Assembly: GCA_036345935.2 (NCBI GenBank)
Contig: JADWOT020000001.1
Location: 31,129,062-31,193,061 of the forward strand
Reading direction: 5' to 3'
DNA: 64,000 nucleotides
From: Taenia hydatigena
Taxonomy: Eukaryota; Platyhelminthes; Cestoda; Cyclophyllidea; Taeniidae
The translations under genes were made by a program, and so were the position numbers. This document shows positions 26,611 through 38,387 of this stretch, piece after piece (within the stretch, counting starts at the first letter, position 1; each line of letters starts with the position of its first letter). The notes beneath the pieces are model-generated. The model saw only the letters and a program-made list of their open reading frames with translations. It did not search any database and had not been told where the DNA came from.

Positions 26611-28829
26611 TGCCATAGTCAGAGCTACTGCAGCAGAGATGGCAGTTCTGCCTCAATCGGCCGAATTAACCTAAGTTTTAAGGATTTCAGTGGCATAGTA
26701 ACACAGGCGCCTGACGTTTACCGTGGCCAATTGAGTGTCAAGCAGCAGATGACACACCTCTCAAACTGCTTGATGCTCAATGTGGTGGCTAAAGAGAGAA
26801 TCAAGTGTGTTCGTTCTGGAATAGTTGCAAGGCAGTCGGTACAGGTGCAGTTTCGTCATGAGCAAAAGAAAGTGCACACACACTCTCGTCTGTGAACACT
26901 TGATCGCCCTCATTACCAAAGTCCATCTTCGTACGGAATGGCGCTAAGGCAGCAGGAATGTCAATCGTGGAAAAAAGACCCAGTTTTGATCATGCAAGCA
27001 CCGAATGAAAATGAATAATCACTGGAAGATTATTACAATGACTTTAGTGGCACAGTCAAAAACTGCAATTATTCTAAGCTTGAAATTTATTCTGTTAAAT
27101 TTTACATGGACGCTTTAGCAGGCTAGTCATGCAATTCATGTCCTACTTTGAATAAAACTAAGCATTATGGGCGTATCTTTCCATTTTTAAATTAACTTTT
27201 GATATACGTGTTACAGCATTCGCTGTTTAGGTGAAAACCAACAGGCAATGGTAGAACTGTGTTAGGTCCCTAAAGAGAAACGTCATCGTCATCGTCCGTG
27301 GTACCCGTGGCTAGAGAGCTGTCACTGAAATGAACCAAGTGTGGAGCATTTGGGATCCAGGTCAACCATCAATTATTGTTGTTATTGAGACGTGACAGAT
27401 GTGTTACAGTTCACGAGTGTCCACTCGAATTTTAAGTGCTTAAATTCGGTCTATTCATTTTGGTCTTTTATTTTCTCCTATCAGAAGGTATGAGGAGGCT
27501 ACAAAACTGAGAGGAGGAGGTAATGAGTTACAGACCATATTAAAATTATGAATTTGCAGACCTACGATTCCCACCCCAAAGGAATGCGGCTGTAGACTCT
27601 GCCCTCTCTCCCCCTTCTCACAATTCTTCCTCTAAACCAACACCTTGTGCACTCAAGTGGATCATCGCATCGTAGCTCTTTGGCTTTTACATTCCATTTC
27701 TTCCCTGGTCGCATTAACCGTGGACATGCTGATTAGCACGGGCAGTAAGGCTTGTGCTACTTACAAATGAACCAGCCAGATTGCGGTCCCTTGTTTACTA
27801 TCGTTTTCTAACAAATGCACTTAAATTTGTGACATTCTCGACTTGCTCCGCCTCAAAGCGAGTGAGCGAGAGCGGGCAGAGAGAGTCTGCTTCTTAATCG
27901 AAGGCAGGTGAAGACAGTTCCACATTAAGATGTGTGTTCGTCGAACACTTCTCGGTCAGCACGGAGAACTGCTTAGTCCAGCACATATATATGTACGGCA
28001 AAAGTGTCGATGTGAATAAGTGGCTGTGAAGGTAGTTAATCTGGCCCTTTTGATCAGCGAAGCTGAACATGTGCATGAATTTCGGCATCCACGCAGCAGC
28101 ACTTATCACAGAGGCAACAACGAAGCAGTGATATCGCCGAGCCTTCTCTTAACGTCCTCCATCCTCATCAAGCTACCTCTTTACTCATGCAACTAGTAAT
28201 GGAAAATGTCGCCTACCTGTGCTCAAGCTACTGGCTCTGAAAAAGCGATTGCTAAGCAGAAACAGATGAACAATTTCCAGGCGTAATCAAAGCATCAGTT
28301 TTGTTTTTCCTTACAAAACACAGCCTCCTGGCCAGGTTGAAGTTCATCGACAGCACGAAGAGTGGAACTGTCCGACGAAAATTCGCATTCTACACGCTTA
28401 CTCACCACAGAATGTAAGTCTAATTGAATGGACGCACTCAGCTTTTCGCTGCAGCCGTTTCGTGGCCAAAGCGAATTTGAGCATCTGCGCGCAGACGATG
28501 TCGAGAAAAGTGACCAAAGAAATAGAATCTCGTACTCTTTCCTGCGTTGCTTGAATTGAGAGGCAAGCCTATTTCAATAAATTACTACTGCATAACCTTT
28601 GTTGTCAGTCAGTACATCGTGCTCAAATTCGCTTTGGTTGAGAAACAGCTGCCACAAAACTTGAGCGTGGCCATTCAGCTAGCCTGCGATTCTAAGGTGG
28701 ATGGATGAGCGCAATGTGGATTGAGGTTGACCTTTCTACCCTTTTTGATGCTTTTTATTACGCCTTGAGTTTGTTGGGTCGGTAGCAGCTTTAGGTGGTC
28801 GATTCTTAGAAAGCCTTATTTGTGACAGT
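26611..28829. other. No supported gene; one family A module
   Basis: A palindrome GTTCGTCGAAC occurs at 27936-27946, followed by a TATATATG stretch at about 27986. The segment 27700-27850 resembles 60020-60170. The remainder (26611-27690 and 28260-28829) shows no ORF that I would defend. Confidence 0.4.
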
Positions 28830-30380
28830 TCGGTAGTCAGAGACGTGTTTGACGAACGCTTCTTGTCTAACTTTTATTACTAACTAATCAGGCATATATA
28901 AGGCAAACGTGTAGACCTGACGAAGCGGGTAGATGTTCGTCCCCACTAATAATGCCGTGTTCACTCTGGTCGTAGAATTTGGCGGAGTTGCAGCAGCATT
29001 AATCAGAGACAGCGAAGGTGGGGCAACAGCACCGGTCCTCCTCCAAAGGTGCTTAATCCTCACCACCCCACTTCGTTGCTCATAGGACCAGTGATGGATA
29101 CTGATATCCACCTGCATTCAACCTGCTTGTTTCGTTCTACTACACACCCTTGCGAATGTGTCGACACACAGCCGCTGACATTGCAACAGCCTCACACTTC
29201 GTGGAAACCACCCCTCAGTCAATGTGAATCGAGATCGTTCACATGTGACGTCTGCAGTCATGGTGTGTCTCCTTCCTTGCTGCATCCATTAGTGGTCCCA
29301 TCACTAAACGAGTGATGTCTGCATAACTTGCCTACTTGGACGGGCAGGAGCGCTACGGTTTCCTTTGCAATGTGAGAACGATACGACACCCGTCTATTTT
29401 TTTCCCTGTTATCAAAGCATATTACAGCCTCGGAAAGTTTTGGGACTTGACAAACTTTGCCCTTACAATCATCTAGCGAATTTTACCGTCTCATGTGGAT
29501 GCCAACACTTCTTGCATAAGCAGCATAATCAAACGTGTCCTTTCGACCTTAGCGAGTTCTCGTATACTTCGCAGTCTTGAGGATTCACCAGGCACAGAAG
29601 AGGCAGAAAAGAGAAACTATAATAAAATCTTTTTCGCCTCACTCCTCGTCAATAAAGAAAGTTTAAGCTTTCGTGTGCAAGAATCCTGTACGCTGCGTAT
29701 TGTAACAATGCCCCAAGTGACATCGACCACACCTTTCGAAAAGAATTCTCTAAGTGTAGAAATGCAGCTTTCGGTTCTCCTCCTTGACCTCCACACCCTT
29801 GGAATGAGCAGTGGGAGCAGATAGCTTACAAAGTCTTACATATTCCATGTATTTGCGTCCAACACACTCGGGTGATTGCTTCGGTGACTTGGCGATGACT
29901 CTGTTGGTGGATGAATAAGTCTGCGCAGCCTTCTTCTGCACGTACCTGGTCTATGCACTGGTGAATTGATGCTGCAATGCAGTCCACGTGGTGACATGGG
30001 GACATGGTGACAATATGGTTGTTGCTGCTAAGTTGGAATAACTTAGACGCTGTTTTTGTTCCTATTTCTGCTGCTTGGTCGCTTGTGCTCCTTACCTCTT
30101 ATCTTCCTTCACTCTGGCATAGTTGCATGATTCAAATAAAGCTTTGGACGCATCAAGTGCTAATTTTTACTACTAATTTTGAGAAGGAATTGGAATTAGC
30201 ATTGGTGCTTTAAAAGTGAATAGGTGAGTAGATGCGAGGGACGCGATAGTAATCTATAGGAGGTGGTGGTCAGGATTAACCAAATAAGTAGGAGGAGGAA
30301 ACACTAAGCGGTGCGTATAGTCAACTGGAATTACCAATATGTGCAACAGTAGCCTCCCCTCAAGTTCACTTAACTTCTTA
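28830..30380 (-). repeat. Family C repeat, inverted copy
   Basis: It runs in the same orientation as 16740-17900 and 57120-58450. Landmarks are CCTGACGAAGCGGGT near 28914 and the GGTCAGGATTAACCAAATAAG block near 30270. Open frames are short and not shared with the other copies. Confidence 0.6.
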
Positions 30381-30611
30381 GCATCGAAACGTCATCGAGA
30401 CATGTGGTGCTACCTGCTTGGAAGTGCAAATGCTGTCTTGATGTCCTCTCATCAAGATTTGCAACGCTGACCGCCTTGAGACCTGTCGGTACCCCGAACT
30501 TCAATGCTACAATGAGCTCGATTCCACTTTGATTTGTGTGGTGTATCTTAAAGAGAGATTTTCAATGTGCTCTGACACTCGACACCTTTAGCCGTTAATT
30601 AGGTCGCAGAA

Positions 30612-30803
30612 ATGAACAAGAAACCGAAGCAGGCTAAGCTACGGCTATTGGCCAGGCATCGAATCTGCATGAATGTTGAGGAAGTGATTGACGAGGTTAA
30701 AGTCAATCAGTGTTGCTATCACTTGTTGCATTTTCACCTAAAAGTAACTTGGGTGGCTTATTTACATATTTTGTTGCACCTGCTGCTCGGAACCAGTAAA
30801 TAG
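30612..30803 (+). CDS. Short ORF, 63 codons, unrecognised
   Basis: The frame starts at ATG in a non-repetitive interval. It has a basic start (MNKKPKQAKLR), a charged middle (EEVIDEVKV) and a hydrophobic, leucine- and histidine-rich end. No domain is recognised and I see no TATA box or poly(A) signal at suitable spacing. It lies just beyond the downstream end of the decayed peptide copy at 31.1-31.3 kb, on the opposite strand. It could be chance. Confidence 0.12.
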   Translation: MNKKPKQAKLRLLARHRICMNVEEVIDEVKVNQCCYHLLHFHLKVTWVAYLHILLHLLLGTSK

Positions 30804-31063
30804 AAGCGCAGTTCACGCCCTCCATATGACTTGGAGTTAACTTGATGACACAGTGACGAGGCTTCCTGCAGTATTCATCATCAGGACTTGGAGTGGTACT
30901 GACGAGAACGACATCCTTTGATTGCTAGCAGCCAATCTTTTAGAAGGATATGTCATTTCGGGAGAAGTGATTCGGAGCAAGGCATCTGATTATGGGCTGA
31001 AAGGGTCTGTAGGAGATAGTTTGCACCAGTTTGGCTGGAAGGTAGCGACAGTGGTGGTTGCGG

Positions 31064-31290
31064 TCATAGCGCCGTCGGTGTTAACGATGATACCGTTTGG
31101 AGACAGGTGAGGGTGGTTGCAGTGATGCTCTGTGGAATGCAACTTTCGCATATGCATTTGCATGGGTGCGTGCTATTGCGTACGGCACTCACTAAACAGG
31201 TCGAGAAGTAAATGGGTAAATGAGACGCAATGTGAGTTGAATGCAAGAAGGAGAGAAAAAAAGAGGGCTTGATTGCGGTTTGGGTGCTGT
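31064..31290 (-). pseudogene. Decayed copy of the secreted-peptide gene (signal end)
   Basis: Read on the minus strand, the sequence from about 31290 aligns with the signal-peptide coding start of the intact gene at 41381 (shared words include TCAAGCC, CTTCTTGCATTC and CTCACAT). The start codon is lost in a small deletion and the frame is shifted within the hydrophobic core. After roughly 80 bases the likeness to the intact gene ends, but likeness to the copy at 38388-38610 continues. In another frame this segment stays open to a stop at the end of the feature and encodes a cysteine-rich stretch (CKCICESC). The upstream block (31326-31342) matches that of the other copies. Non-functional as the original peptide; any use of the other frame is speculation. 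Confidence 0.6.
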
Positions 31291-31325
31291 AGTTCAGTGA
31301 TGCTAACGGCAACGGTATCTGGACA

Positions 31326-31342
31326 TAGTGTGCACCACCTAC
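31326..31342 (-). promoter_or_regulatory. Conserved upstream block of decayed copy
   Basis: On the minus strand it reads GTAGGTGGTGCACACTA, matching 41324-41340 upstream of the intact gene and 39922-39938 upstream of the second decayed copy. Where the intact gene has TATAAATA just before it, this copy has CTTGCAGGCACG. Confidence 0.5.
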
Positions 31343-31414
31343 ATCACGTGCCTGCAAGTCTAGTAATGCGCTCGCTTAACTAACTGAAATCGTTGTTTAT
31401 ACGAGTAGGCGATA

Positions 31415-31636
31415 GAAATATGTGAAGTACATTGGGTGTGCGATGTTGTGCAAATGGGTTCATCAGAGATTTCATCAAAAAATGTTTCTAAGTCCAAAGC
31501 GGAAAGTCAACAATATTATCCATCATCTGCAAGTACTCCGAATGGCGCCGAATGTACCGAAAAATCTCAGGATGCTACGCACATAATTATGAAGCCTTCT
31601 GTCCTAGAATTTTACAATACCTTTCAAAGAACATGA
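31415..31636 (+). CDS. Small ORF facing the decayed peptide copy
   Basis: The open frame aligns with the one at 40012-40218 over about 49 codons with a single codon-sized gap. Shared residues include CEVH, QM, SSE, SSK, SQ, YYP and TEK. Here the equivalent of the other copy's ATG is ATA, so no good start exists (the next ATG is internal). Substitutions fall about equally in all codon positions, so selection on a protein is not shown. The ORF lies divergent to the decayed minus-strand peptide copy across the shared upstream block. Unrecognised family. Confidence 0.2.
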   Translation, partial: EICEVHWVCDVVQMGSSEISSKNVSKSKAESQQYYPSSASTPNGAECTEKSQDATHIIMKPSVLEFYNTFQRT

Positions 31637-31759
31637 TTTGAGGAGTCCATGCTAAAATTGTGGTGTAATGCTTTGTTTTTTATGAGTGTCGGATTCGATT
31701 TCGGTTACGTAGGTGACCATATTGCCCCAGCTGCGTGCATTGGCTGCTGCTGTGTGTGC

Positions 31760-32420
31760 AATTTGTAGCTACAATGTCAGCAGTAGTGTGCCGGCATATC
31801 CGCGGAGGTGCCAGTAGGCTCGATGTTCATTTCTTGCCATTTGATTTTCAATTCCTTATAAGCAGTGCATTAAATGCAGATTGGCATCAGTCTCCTCTAT
31901 GGATGACAGGATAAATGGGGCAGGGTGATGAGGATTAACCACCGCCCCATCTACTATAGAGATTGCATGTCCAGCCGCTTCAGCACGTCGGCACACCTGC
32001 TATGTATACGCTCGACTAAGTAGTCCTCACTGTTTGGCGAGAAGCGTTCAGCGAACACGCATCCGTCATTCGTCTGCGAGGGAGTGGTGGACTCTCTGGA
32101 CTAGTACAACATGCATCACTCTGTCTCGTTCATTCCGTCGCCATTGCAGAGCACCACCTGCCCACTCTCTCGCTACTCGATGCGAGGAAGTGAAAGCCTG
32201 AGGCAAAAGATTAGTGAACAACCTGTGATATGTTGTAGTGAATTGCTTGAAGGTCGAGATTAAATAGCCACAATCTAGTTACTTAAGCAAGTGTATCTAT
32301 CCGATAAGCTGATTATATGACAGGTAGGCACAAAAAAAGACATCTCGCTAACACATTCGTTGTCCGACATTATTGTTGTCATCAAAATGTTGGTAGTGCC
32401 ATGTGGCTGGTTCATCGATT
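31760..32420 (+). repeat. Family G duplication, copy 1
   Basis: It is collinear with 55530-56160. Landmarks are CATATCCGCGGAGGTGCCAG near 31795 and GGGGCAGGGTGATGAGGATTAACC near 31917. It contains an inverted family A-like module near 32010-32060. No shared ORF. Confidence 0.65.
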
Positions 32421-32664
32421 GTCGCAGCAATGACGACATGACCTTATTGCAGAGAAATTGCCTTTGTGCAACAATTCCAGCAAACTTATAAAGATAGTTC
32501 CCACCTATGTCGTCTTCATGGGCTGCTACGCCCAATTGTGCCCCAAGATTAACTACAAGTCTGAATATTTGCCACTTTTTTATCGCCTGCATTGAGGGGC
32601 ATGCCCGGCTGCCCATGGAGGAGTGCCAACGCCCGCCCGACCAAAGCAAGTGCAATCCACTCAC
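32290..32664 (-). repeat. Family J repeat, copy 2
   Basis: The minus-strand frame is open for 129 codons and contains IVAQRQFLC in register with the J copies at 19.7, 46.3 and 63.2 kb. Its start lies in repeat sequence and the two ends do not match the other copies' proteins, so I list it as repeat, not gene. Confidence 0.35.
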
Positions 32665-32779
32665 TAACCACGACTCGATACGATTATATGAATATTCTGC
32701 GTTGTCTTAATCAAAACCTTGTTACCCGGCCTCGTTGCGTCGTAATGTCATTGCTTACATTGTTTTGCACTCAGCCACC

Positions 32780-35225
32780 CATTCGCGCAAGTTATTGAAT
32801 GCCTGCCTGGTTGAACCGCCAAATCAACTAATCATCCATCTAAACAACTGCTAGAAATTGTGCTACTGTGTCATTTTCTTCTGTAGCGTGTCGACACTAC
32901 TGCTGTTAATTGACATCTCGAGATGTGGTTACTCCACCGCCCCACGGTGACGAAGTGGCAAGTCATGCAGATCCTCATTTTGAATTCTGTGTCCAACACA
33001 GCTGTGGCGTATTTTAGGCCATGGAACGCTTGCAAGGGAGATGAACTCATTGTGAGCCACTGTCTCAAGGAGTCCGCTTGACTCACTTGATCCCATCTAT
33101 TAAGCAAGTCATTCCCAGTGAAAACTAAATGCTTTTGATATGGATTTAGTAGTGCTGCATCCTCAAATCAGCTTCCAGTGATAAAAGAACATTGGTTTTC
33201 CCGCCAACATCCGATAAGTCTAGTGCTAGAACGAGTGTGGATAGTCGGATTGCTGAGAGGTCGACTGTTTTAAATAACACGATTAAAGATGTTTTGCGCA
33301 GACACGATCAAATCATGCAGAGTTCTTTCGAGCAGGTTGGGAAACTGCTGCAAAGTAATTACGGCCTGAAATAATCACCTCTCTGTACCTATGCTTGTGC
33401 CACCTATGGTCATACGGTCACTTGTCACATATGTCATCCCGACGACTCTATGCGTGAATGCAAGAGCATTTGTCTAGTGGGAGAGGAGGACGACGGTTTG
33501 ATGACAAAATTGTACGCATCACTTACTGTTTCCTTCTATTTATTCCATTAATCTCGACCATCTCCTACAGGTGACCGCCTCCCTTGCACATTCTCACCTA
33601 CCCACTTCCAACGCACCATTGCGTATCCCATTCCCTTTTAGCCGATACTTCCAAAAATGGGTAATGAAAATTAGCACTTATTGTGGCTGAAACTTTATTT
33701 GAATCGTGCCACCATGTCAGAGTAAAGGAGGACAGAAAGTAAGGAGCACTAGCAATTAAGCAGTGAAAAAGGAAAGAAAAGATTTAAATTGACTGTAACA
33801 TCTCTACTGTCACCATTTCACCAGGTTGACTGCATTGCGACAGCAGTTCACCAGTGCAAAGACTAGGTATGTATAAAAGGAGGCTGCGCAGACTACTTCA
33901 ACCTCCAACAGAGTCATCATCAAACTACCGAAACATGAAACGTGCAGCTATGTAGCTACCTTGTCTGTCGTTGACGAGAAGACGAGGATTTAAAAATGAA
34001 TTGCGTGCGTAACAGCATCCTATCACTCAAGTGTGTCAGGCGCGAGTGGATGGATTATATGGACGATCTGCACGCACTCTACACGTTCTTAGGATGTGGA
34101 CGTCGGGAAGAAGAAATGATGTCCACATTCTTTACACACTTTGCTCTAGTAATCAATGCCTCCATTTTATTGCGTAGCGAATTCCTTTTCAAGTGATGTG
34201 GTGGATGCCACTTGGGCGGTGTTAGGGTAGGCACCACACAAGATTATTGCAAACGAAAACTAAAGAGCTCTTTACCGAGGAGCAGTTAGGCGGAAAAGAT
34301 TCTATTATACTTGTTCTTTGTTGCTTCTTCTGTATCTGGTTGATCTCTATGACTGCGAAGATTACGAGGACTCATGCTGTCTCACTCATGCAAGAAGAGT
34401 GAGACAGCAAAAATTCACTAGATGATTGTAAGGACAATGTTTATCGCGTCCCAAAACATGTCGAAGCTGCAACCCGCTATGGCTTCCACAAAGCGTGAGG
34501 CTTTTGCCATGTCAGCAGCTGTGTGTCGACACATTCGCAAAGGTGTATAAAGGTGCGGAGTTCGTCTTTCCTCACTTGGTCCTTATTCACTCAAAACGAG
34601 TAGATTGGATGCAGGTAGGTATCAGTATCCAGAACCGGTGCTGCTGTGCCACCACCACTGTTGATGCGATTGGTACTGCTGCAACACTGCTGAATTCTAC
34701 AGCCAGACTGACCTGCAGCATCATTAGTGGAGACGGATATGCAGCCACTTCATCATGCCGACACGTAAGCATCCCTAAGACTGCGAAGATTACGAGAACT
34801 CGCTTGGTAATATCACTCATGCAAGAAGTGTACGCATCAATGTGAGACTGTAAAAAATCACAAGATGCTTGTAGGGAAAAAGTTTATCGAGTGCCAAAAC
34901 TTTTCAAGGTAGCAATTCGTTCTGCGATCAGGTGGACAATAGATAAATATCGAATCTCTGCCACATTAGAAAGGGAAAGTTAGCGGTGGAGACAACTCGG
35001 AGGACCGAAATCGAGTGTAGGGTAACACACACCTGCCTGTCCAAGTAGGCAAGTTGTGCAGACATCACTAGTGAAGTGAAGAAGTCACCAAGGGATGCAA
35101 AGAAGGAAGGAGACACACCATGATTGCAGACGTCGCTTGTGAACGGTCTCGATCCACATTGACTGAGAGGTGGCTTCCACGAAGAGTGAGGCTGCTGCAA
35201 TGTCAGCAGCCGTGTGTCGACACAT
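32780..35225 (+). repeat. Family C repeat, direct copy with internal tandem duplication
   Basis: It is collinear with 6290-8350. The part equivalent to about 7870-8350 is present twice (34350-34760 and 34770-35225). The minus-strand relatives at 57 and 58 kb have it once. A frame at 33192-33374 (60 codons, no ATG, reading SRIAERSTVLNNTIK) is interrupted by stops in the copies at 6.75 and 58.8 kb. Confidence 0.6.
34375..34409 (+). other. Perfect 13-bp hairpin
   Basis: TGCTGTCTCACTC (34375-34387) is the exact reverse complement of 34397-34409, with a nine-base loop ATGCAAGAA, and is followed by AAAAA. Related family C copies have the loop sequence but not the stem, so the stem is new in this copy. 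Confidence 0.8.
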
Positions 35226-35229
35226 CATT

Positions 35230-37910
35230 GTTACTCCACAAGTGCAAAAGAAGTAGGAAAAAGCGCACGATGTGGCAAAATCTCTTTTTGAATCATGCAA
35301 TCATAATATGGAGTAAGGAGAAAGGGTACGATGAATGAGGAACAAAGGAGGGCACTGGCTTTGACTTCAGAAAAAGGCTGCCTTAGATAGAGTGATGTCT
35401 GTTCCACGTAACATGAGTCAAAACCTTATTAGGATTGAGGTGAAGTCTTGGTAGAATTTATTTTATGCTTTGGCATGGTAATTCGCCCAACAGACAGAAC
35501 AGAACACGATTTCCTTTGTGCTAATAAAAAGGTTTATTTGGCGGGACGGAATAGTGAGTACCTACAATGACAATCCCACCGACCTCATTCCAACTAGCAT
35601 TCCACGTCAAATCCATTTCAAGGAACGATCCAAGCAGCTCCAAAAGACCACCTTCTCGTGGGGCGTTTTTGTCATTCTAGCAGACAGAATTTACTGAGAT
35701 CTTTCTATTTGGCTTCGCTTCTCAACCATCGATGCATTCTACTATGTCTGCAGTGTCTATCCAATGTTGCGTTTGCATTCTGTTTATCGCTGTCATAATA
35801 AGAACTAAACCTCTTCACGTAGTGTTCGAGAGTTTCGAGGGGGAGGAGTAAACAGCAGTTGTCCATGCCTAATCAATCATCATTGACATTTTAGGCCTGT
35901 CAGTAGAGAAGAGGTCAGTGGGAGTTCTAAATTAACCCTTTACTACTCCTTCTCCTTTAGCCCTCCACACAGATAAGCATATCACCAGTTTTCAAGTATT
36001 AACTTTCCTGTGAAGAGCTCGAGTTCCAGACGAGTAGTTTAAAGAGGTCCGCCGATCCGTTGTTAAAATGGCACTGTTTTGTCATCTTTAGGAAATCTCT
36101 GACGACAGCTGTTATTATTGGTCATCATTAGTTTGCATTGGCCTTAACATAAAAAGGGCGTTTCTTAGTAAACCAATGGACTCAAAAGGTTTTGATCATC
36201 CTTTACTGCCAGTTAAATGATCTTACAGGGATCAATCCGAGTGATGTAGGTTTGGTGAAAGTCATATGGCAGAGAGGGGACGAGTTGGATCCAACCCAAA
36301 ACACAGCGGTGGTATAATCATCCCCACTTCGTGACCGGACTATCATCTGGTGCGACAATACTATGCACAACAACAACAACACAATCTGCCTAAGCCGCCG
36401 TGGTGGGAGGACGACATCAAGACAGGGCGAAGTTGTACCTTCGCGTGCAATCACTAGATGTAATGGCTTCTATGCAGCACATACGGTGCGAGTTTGGAAG
36501 AGGAGGGGCAAATGGAGACATTGAGACTCAACTGAGTCGGTGCCGAGGCGCACGATCTCAGTGGAGATTGCAATCGCCTTGACAGATAGAGGTGGCACTG
36601 CGAGGTCGGTTGCGTCTATTGGGGCACTGCTAAACTAGGATTCAAAGCAGCCCACCACAAGGACTTGGGCAGAAAGTCTTTAGCCGTCACATATTTTACA
36701 TCTGTGCGTCAAGAATAAGCAGAAACGGCAAATGGTAAAGCCGCAAAATTTCACTTAATCACTCACCTTCTCCAATTTCACTCACTTCTCATTCGCCTCT
36801 ACCTTACCGCCTTCCCGTCCTCAAATTGATTTAAGATCCCTCTAAATTAATGCCGTGTGCTGTTGAGAGACTCTACAAGTGTATGCTTACGGTTGCTAGC
36901 CCTCAGAGTAAAACAAGAGGTAAATTGGGACCATTCACTCTATCACTCGTCTTTCTGCCCTCGTCTATTCTAAGTGGCAAAAGTCAAAGCATGAGATTCA
37001 CTCCATTGATAGTCATCGGAGTCGCTTAGAGCATGGCGTTCACTGTCGGTTGACTGTTTCGTGTCAACTCAAGCAGTGCTGTGATGTTTACATGGCAGGG
37101 TGAACTTTACAGTACGAAGCATGTGCTTTGACTTCCTTCCTTCCCTTCATTCACATTACCCTTTCACCAATGCAGCGAGCAGTCTACTTTGGCGGTGTAA
37201 TGAAGACGACAGATTGATGATGGTTATGCAGAATCAGAAAGCAGATGACGGCGGTTCCCAGTAAAACACGTGCTTACCAAACGCATCAGAAGGTCTTTTT
37301 GCATAACGTCACATTTCATGTTAAAGCGTCTAGCAGTAGTGGATACCAGATGATGCCGTACAGCAGTGTTTTGCATATCAACCAACTTTCTGCTACCAAT
37401 TTTTAAAAGTAAAAACATCATTTTACAGGCTTATCCATCTCCAAGCCATCTTTGCGGCTAATCTTAAGCTTAGCTGCAGCAGCAATCCCAAATCGCGGCC
37501 GTCATCAATGCAGTCAACTGGATGCCGAATACAGGAGCTGATGGGCGCGTGTGAGTACCATCACTCACCTTCTTGCTGAAATGTCCATCTATCTTATTAG
37601 GTCAGCATTTAAAAGCGTTTTCAGTTCTATTCTTGTCATCTTCCCTTGTCATTTTCGGTTGGCGATACTGCAAATGCAATAGATGAACGTGGTAGTCACG
37701 AAACAACAAATGAGATTGTGGAAGATTCTAACCCATGTATTCTATGATTATGCATTATTCTAGGGCTCCGTACAGATGCGTCCCTGTATGTGTGTGCGTG
37801 TGTGACTCGGCTGTCTACTATTCAAGTAAACTCAATACGTATCGCTTCTTGCCGAGTTGCGAAATCGTTTAGTGAGTGGTGAGTAAACGGTGAGGATCAT
37901 AGAATTTTCA
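35230..37910. other. Mostly single-copy stretch without a supported gene
   Basis: The segment 35570-35700 resembles 61995-62130, and 36740-36820 weakly resembles 61715-61800. A family A-like piece lies near 37235-37290. A possible splice acceptor (ATGATCTTACAG, ending at 36229) precedes a 28-codon plus-strand frame (ending at 36318) reading INPSDVGLVKVIWQRGDELD, but I cannot support an exon without a donor or homolog. Confidence 0.3.
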
Positions 37911-37911
37911 C

Positions 37912-38145
37912 TTAATTGGTTTTTCTTCGGTCATGTCCTGCATTGAAACCACTTACTTTTCCAAGAGTTTTATTCCTTACTCTTAGCTCTTTTAACCAGT
38001 CAGGCTGCGGCCCACTATTGGTCAGTTCATGCTTGTTCGTACTCGGGCCTCTTCTGTCGGGTGACGTTGAGCAAAGCAGTGTGAGGCCCCACTTTTCCCA
38101 AAGGTATGCGTCCAAAGAATTTTTAAGCTGCAATTCATCTGTCAT
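37912..38145 (-). CDS. ORF of 77 codons downstream of decayed peptide copy, unrecognised
   Basis: An ATG-initiated minus-strand frame encodes a hydrophilic protein that begins MTDELQLKNSLDAYLWEKWG and ends in a basic stretch with HDRRK. It has no signal peptide, and no repeat copy was seen elsewhere in the window. It lies about 240 bases past the end of the decayed signal-peptide fragment on the same strand, so it could be a downstream exon of the ancestral gene or an independent small gene. The plus strand here is also open for 172 codons, which weakens any coding argument based on length alone. Confidence 0.22.
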   Translation of the reverse strand: MTDELQLKNSLDAYLWEKWGLTLLCSTSPDRRGPSTNKHELTNSGPQPDWLKELRVRNKTLGKVSGFNAGHDRRKTN

Positions 38146-38387
38146 ATTGCTTTATTGTTATGATTGGTGCGCAGTGCCAAATGTCAACTGCTTCACTTCA
38201 ATATCAATTGTGTTGATATTGATTGCGGTTGGAGATGGAAACTATCCATCCGGTTGCTTAGATTTAGTCGAGTTGAACATTGATTGTTGCAATAAAATGC
38301 ATTTTAGAAGGATATGCCATTTCAAGAGAAGTTATTTGAATAAGACATCCGGCTATGAGCTGAAAGTAGTATCAGTGATGGTTGCGG

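Noticed and set aside
33192..33374. 60-codon helical frame in family C
   Set aside because: It has no ATG, and equivalent segments at 6.75 and 58.8 kb contain frameshifts and stops, so it is likely a surviving open stretch in a dead repeat.
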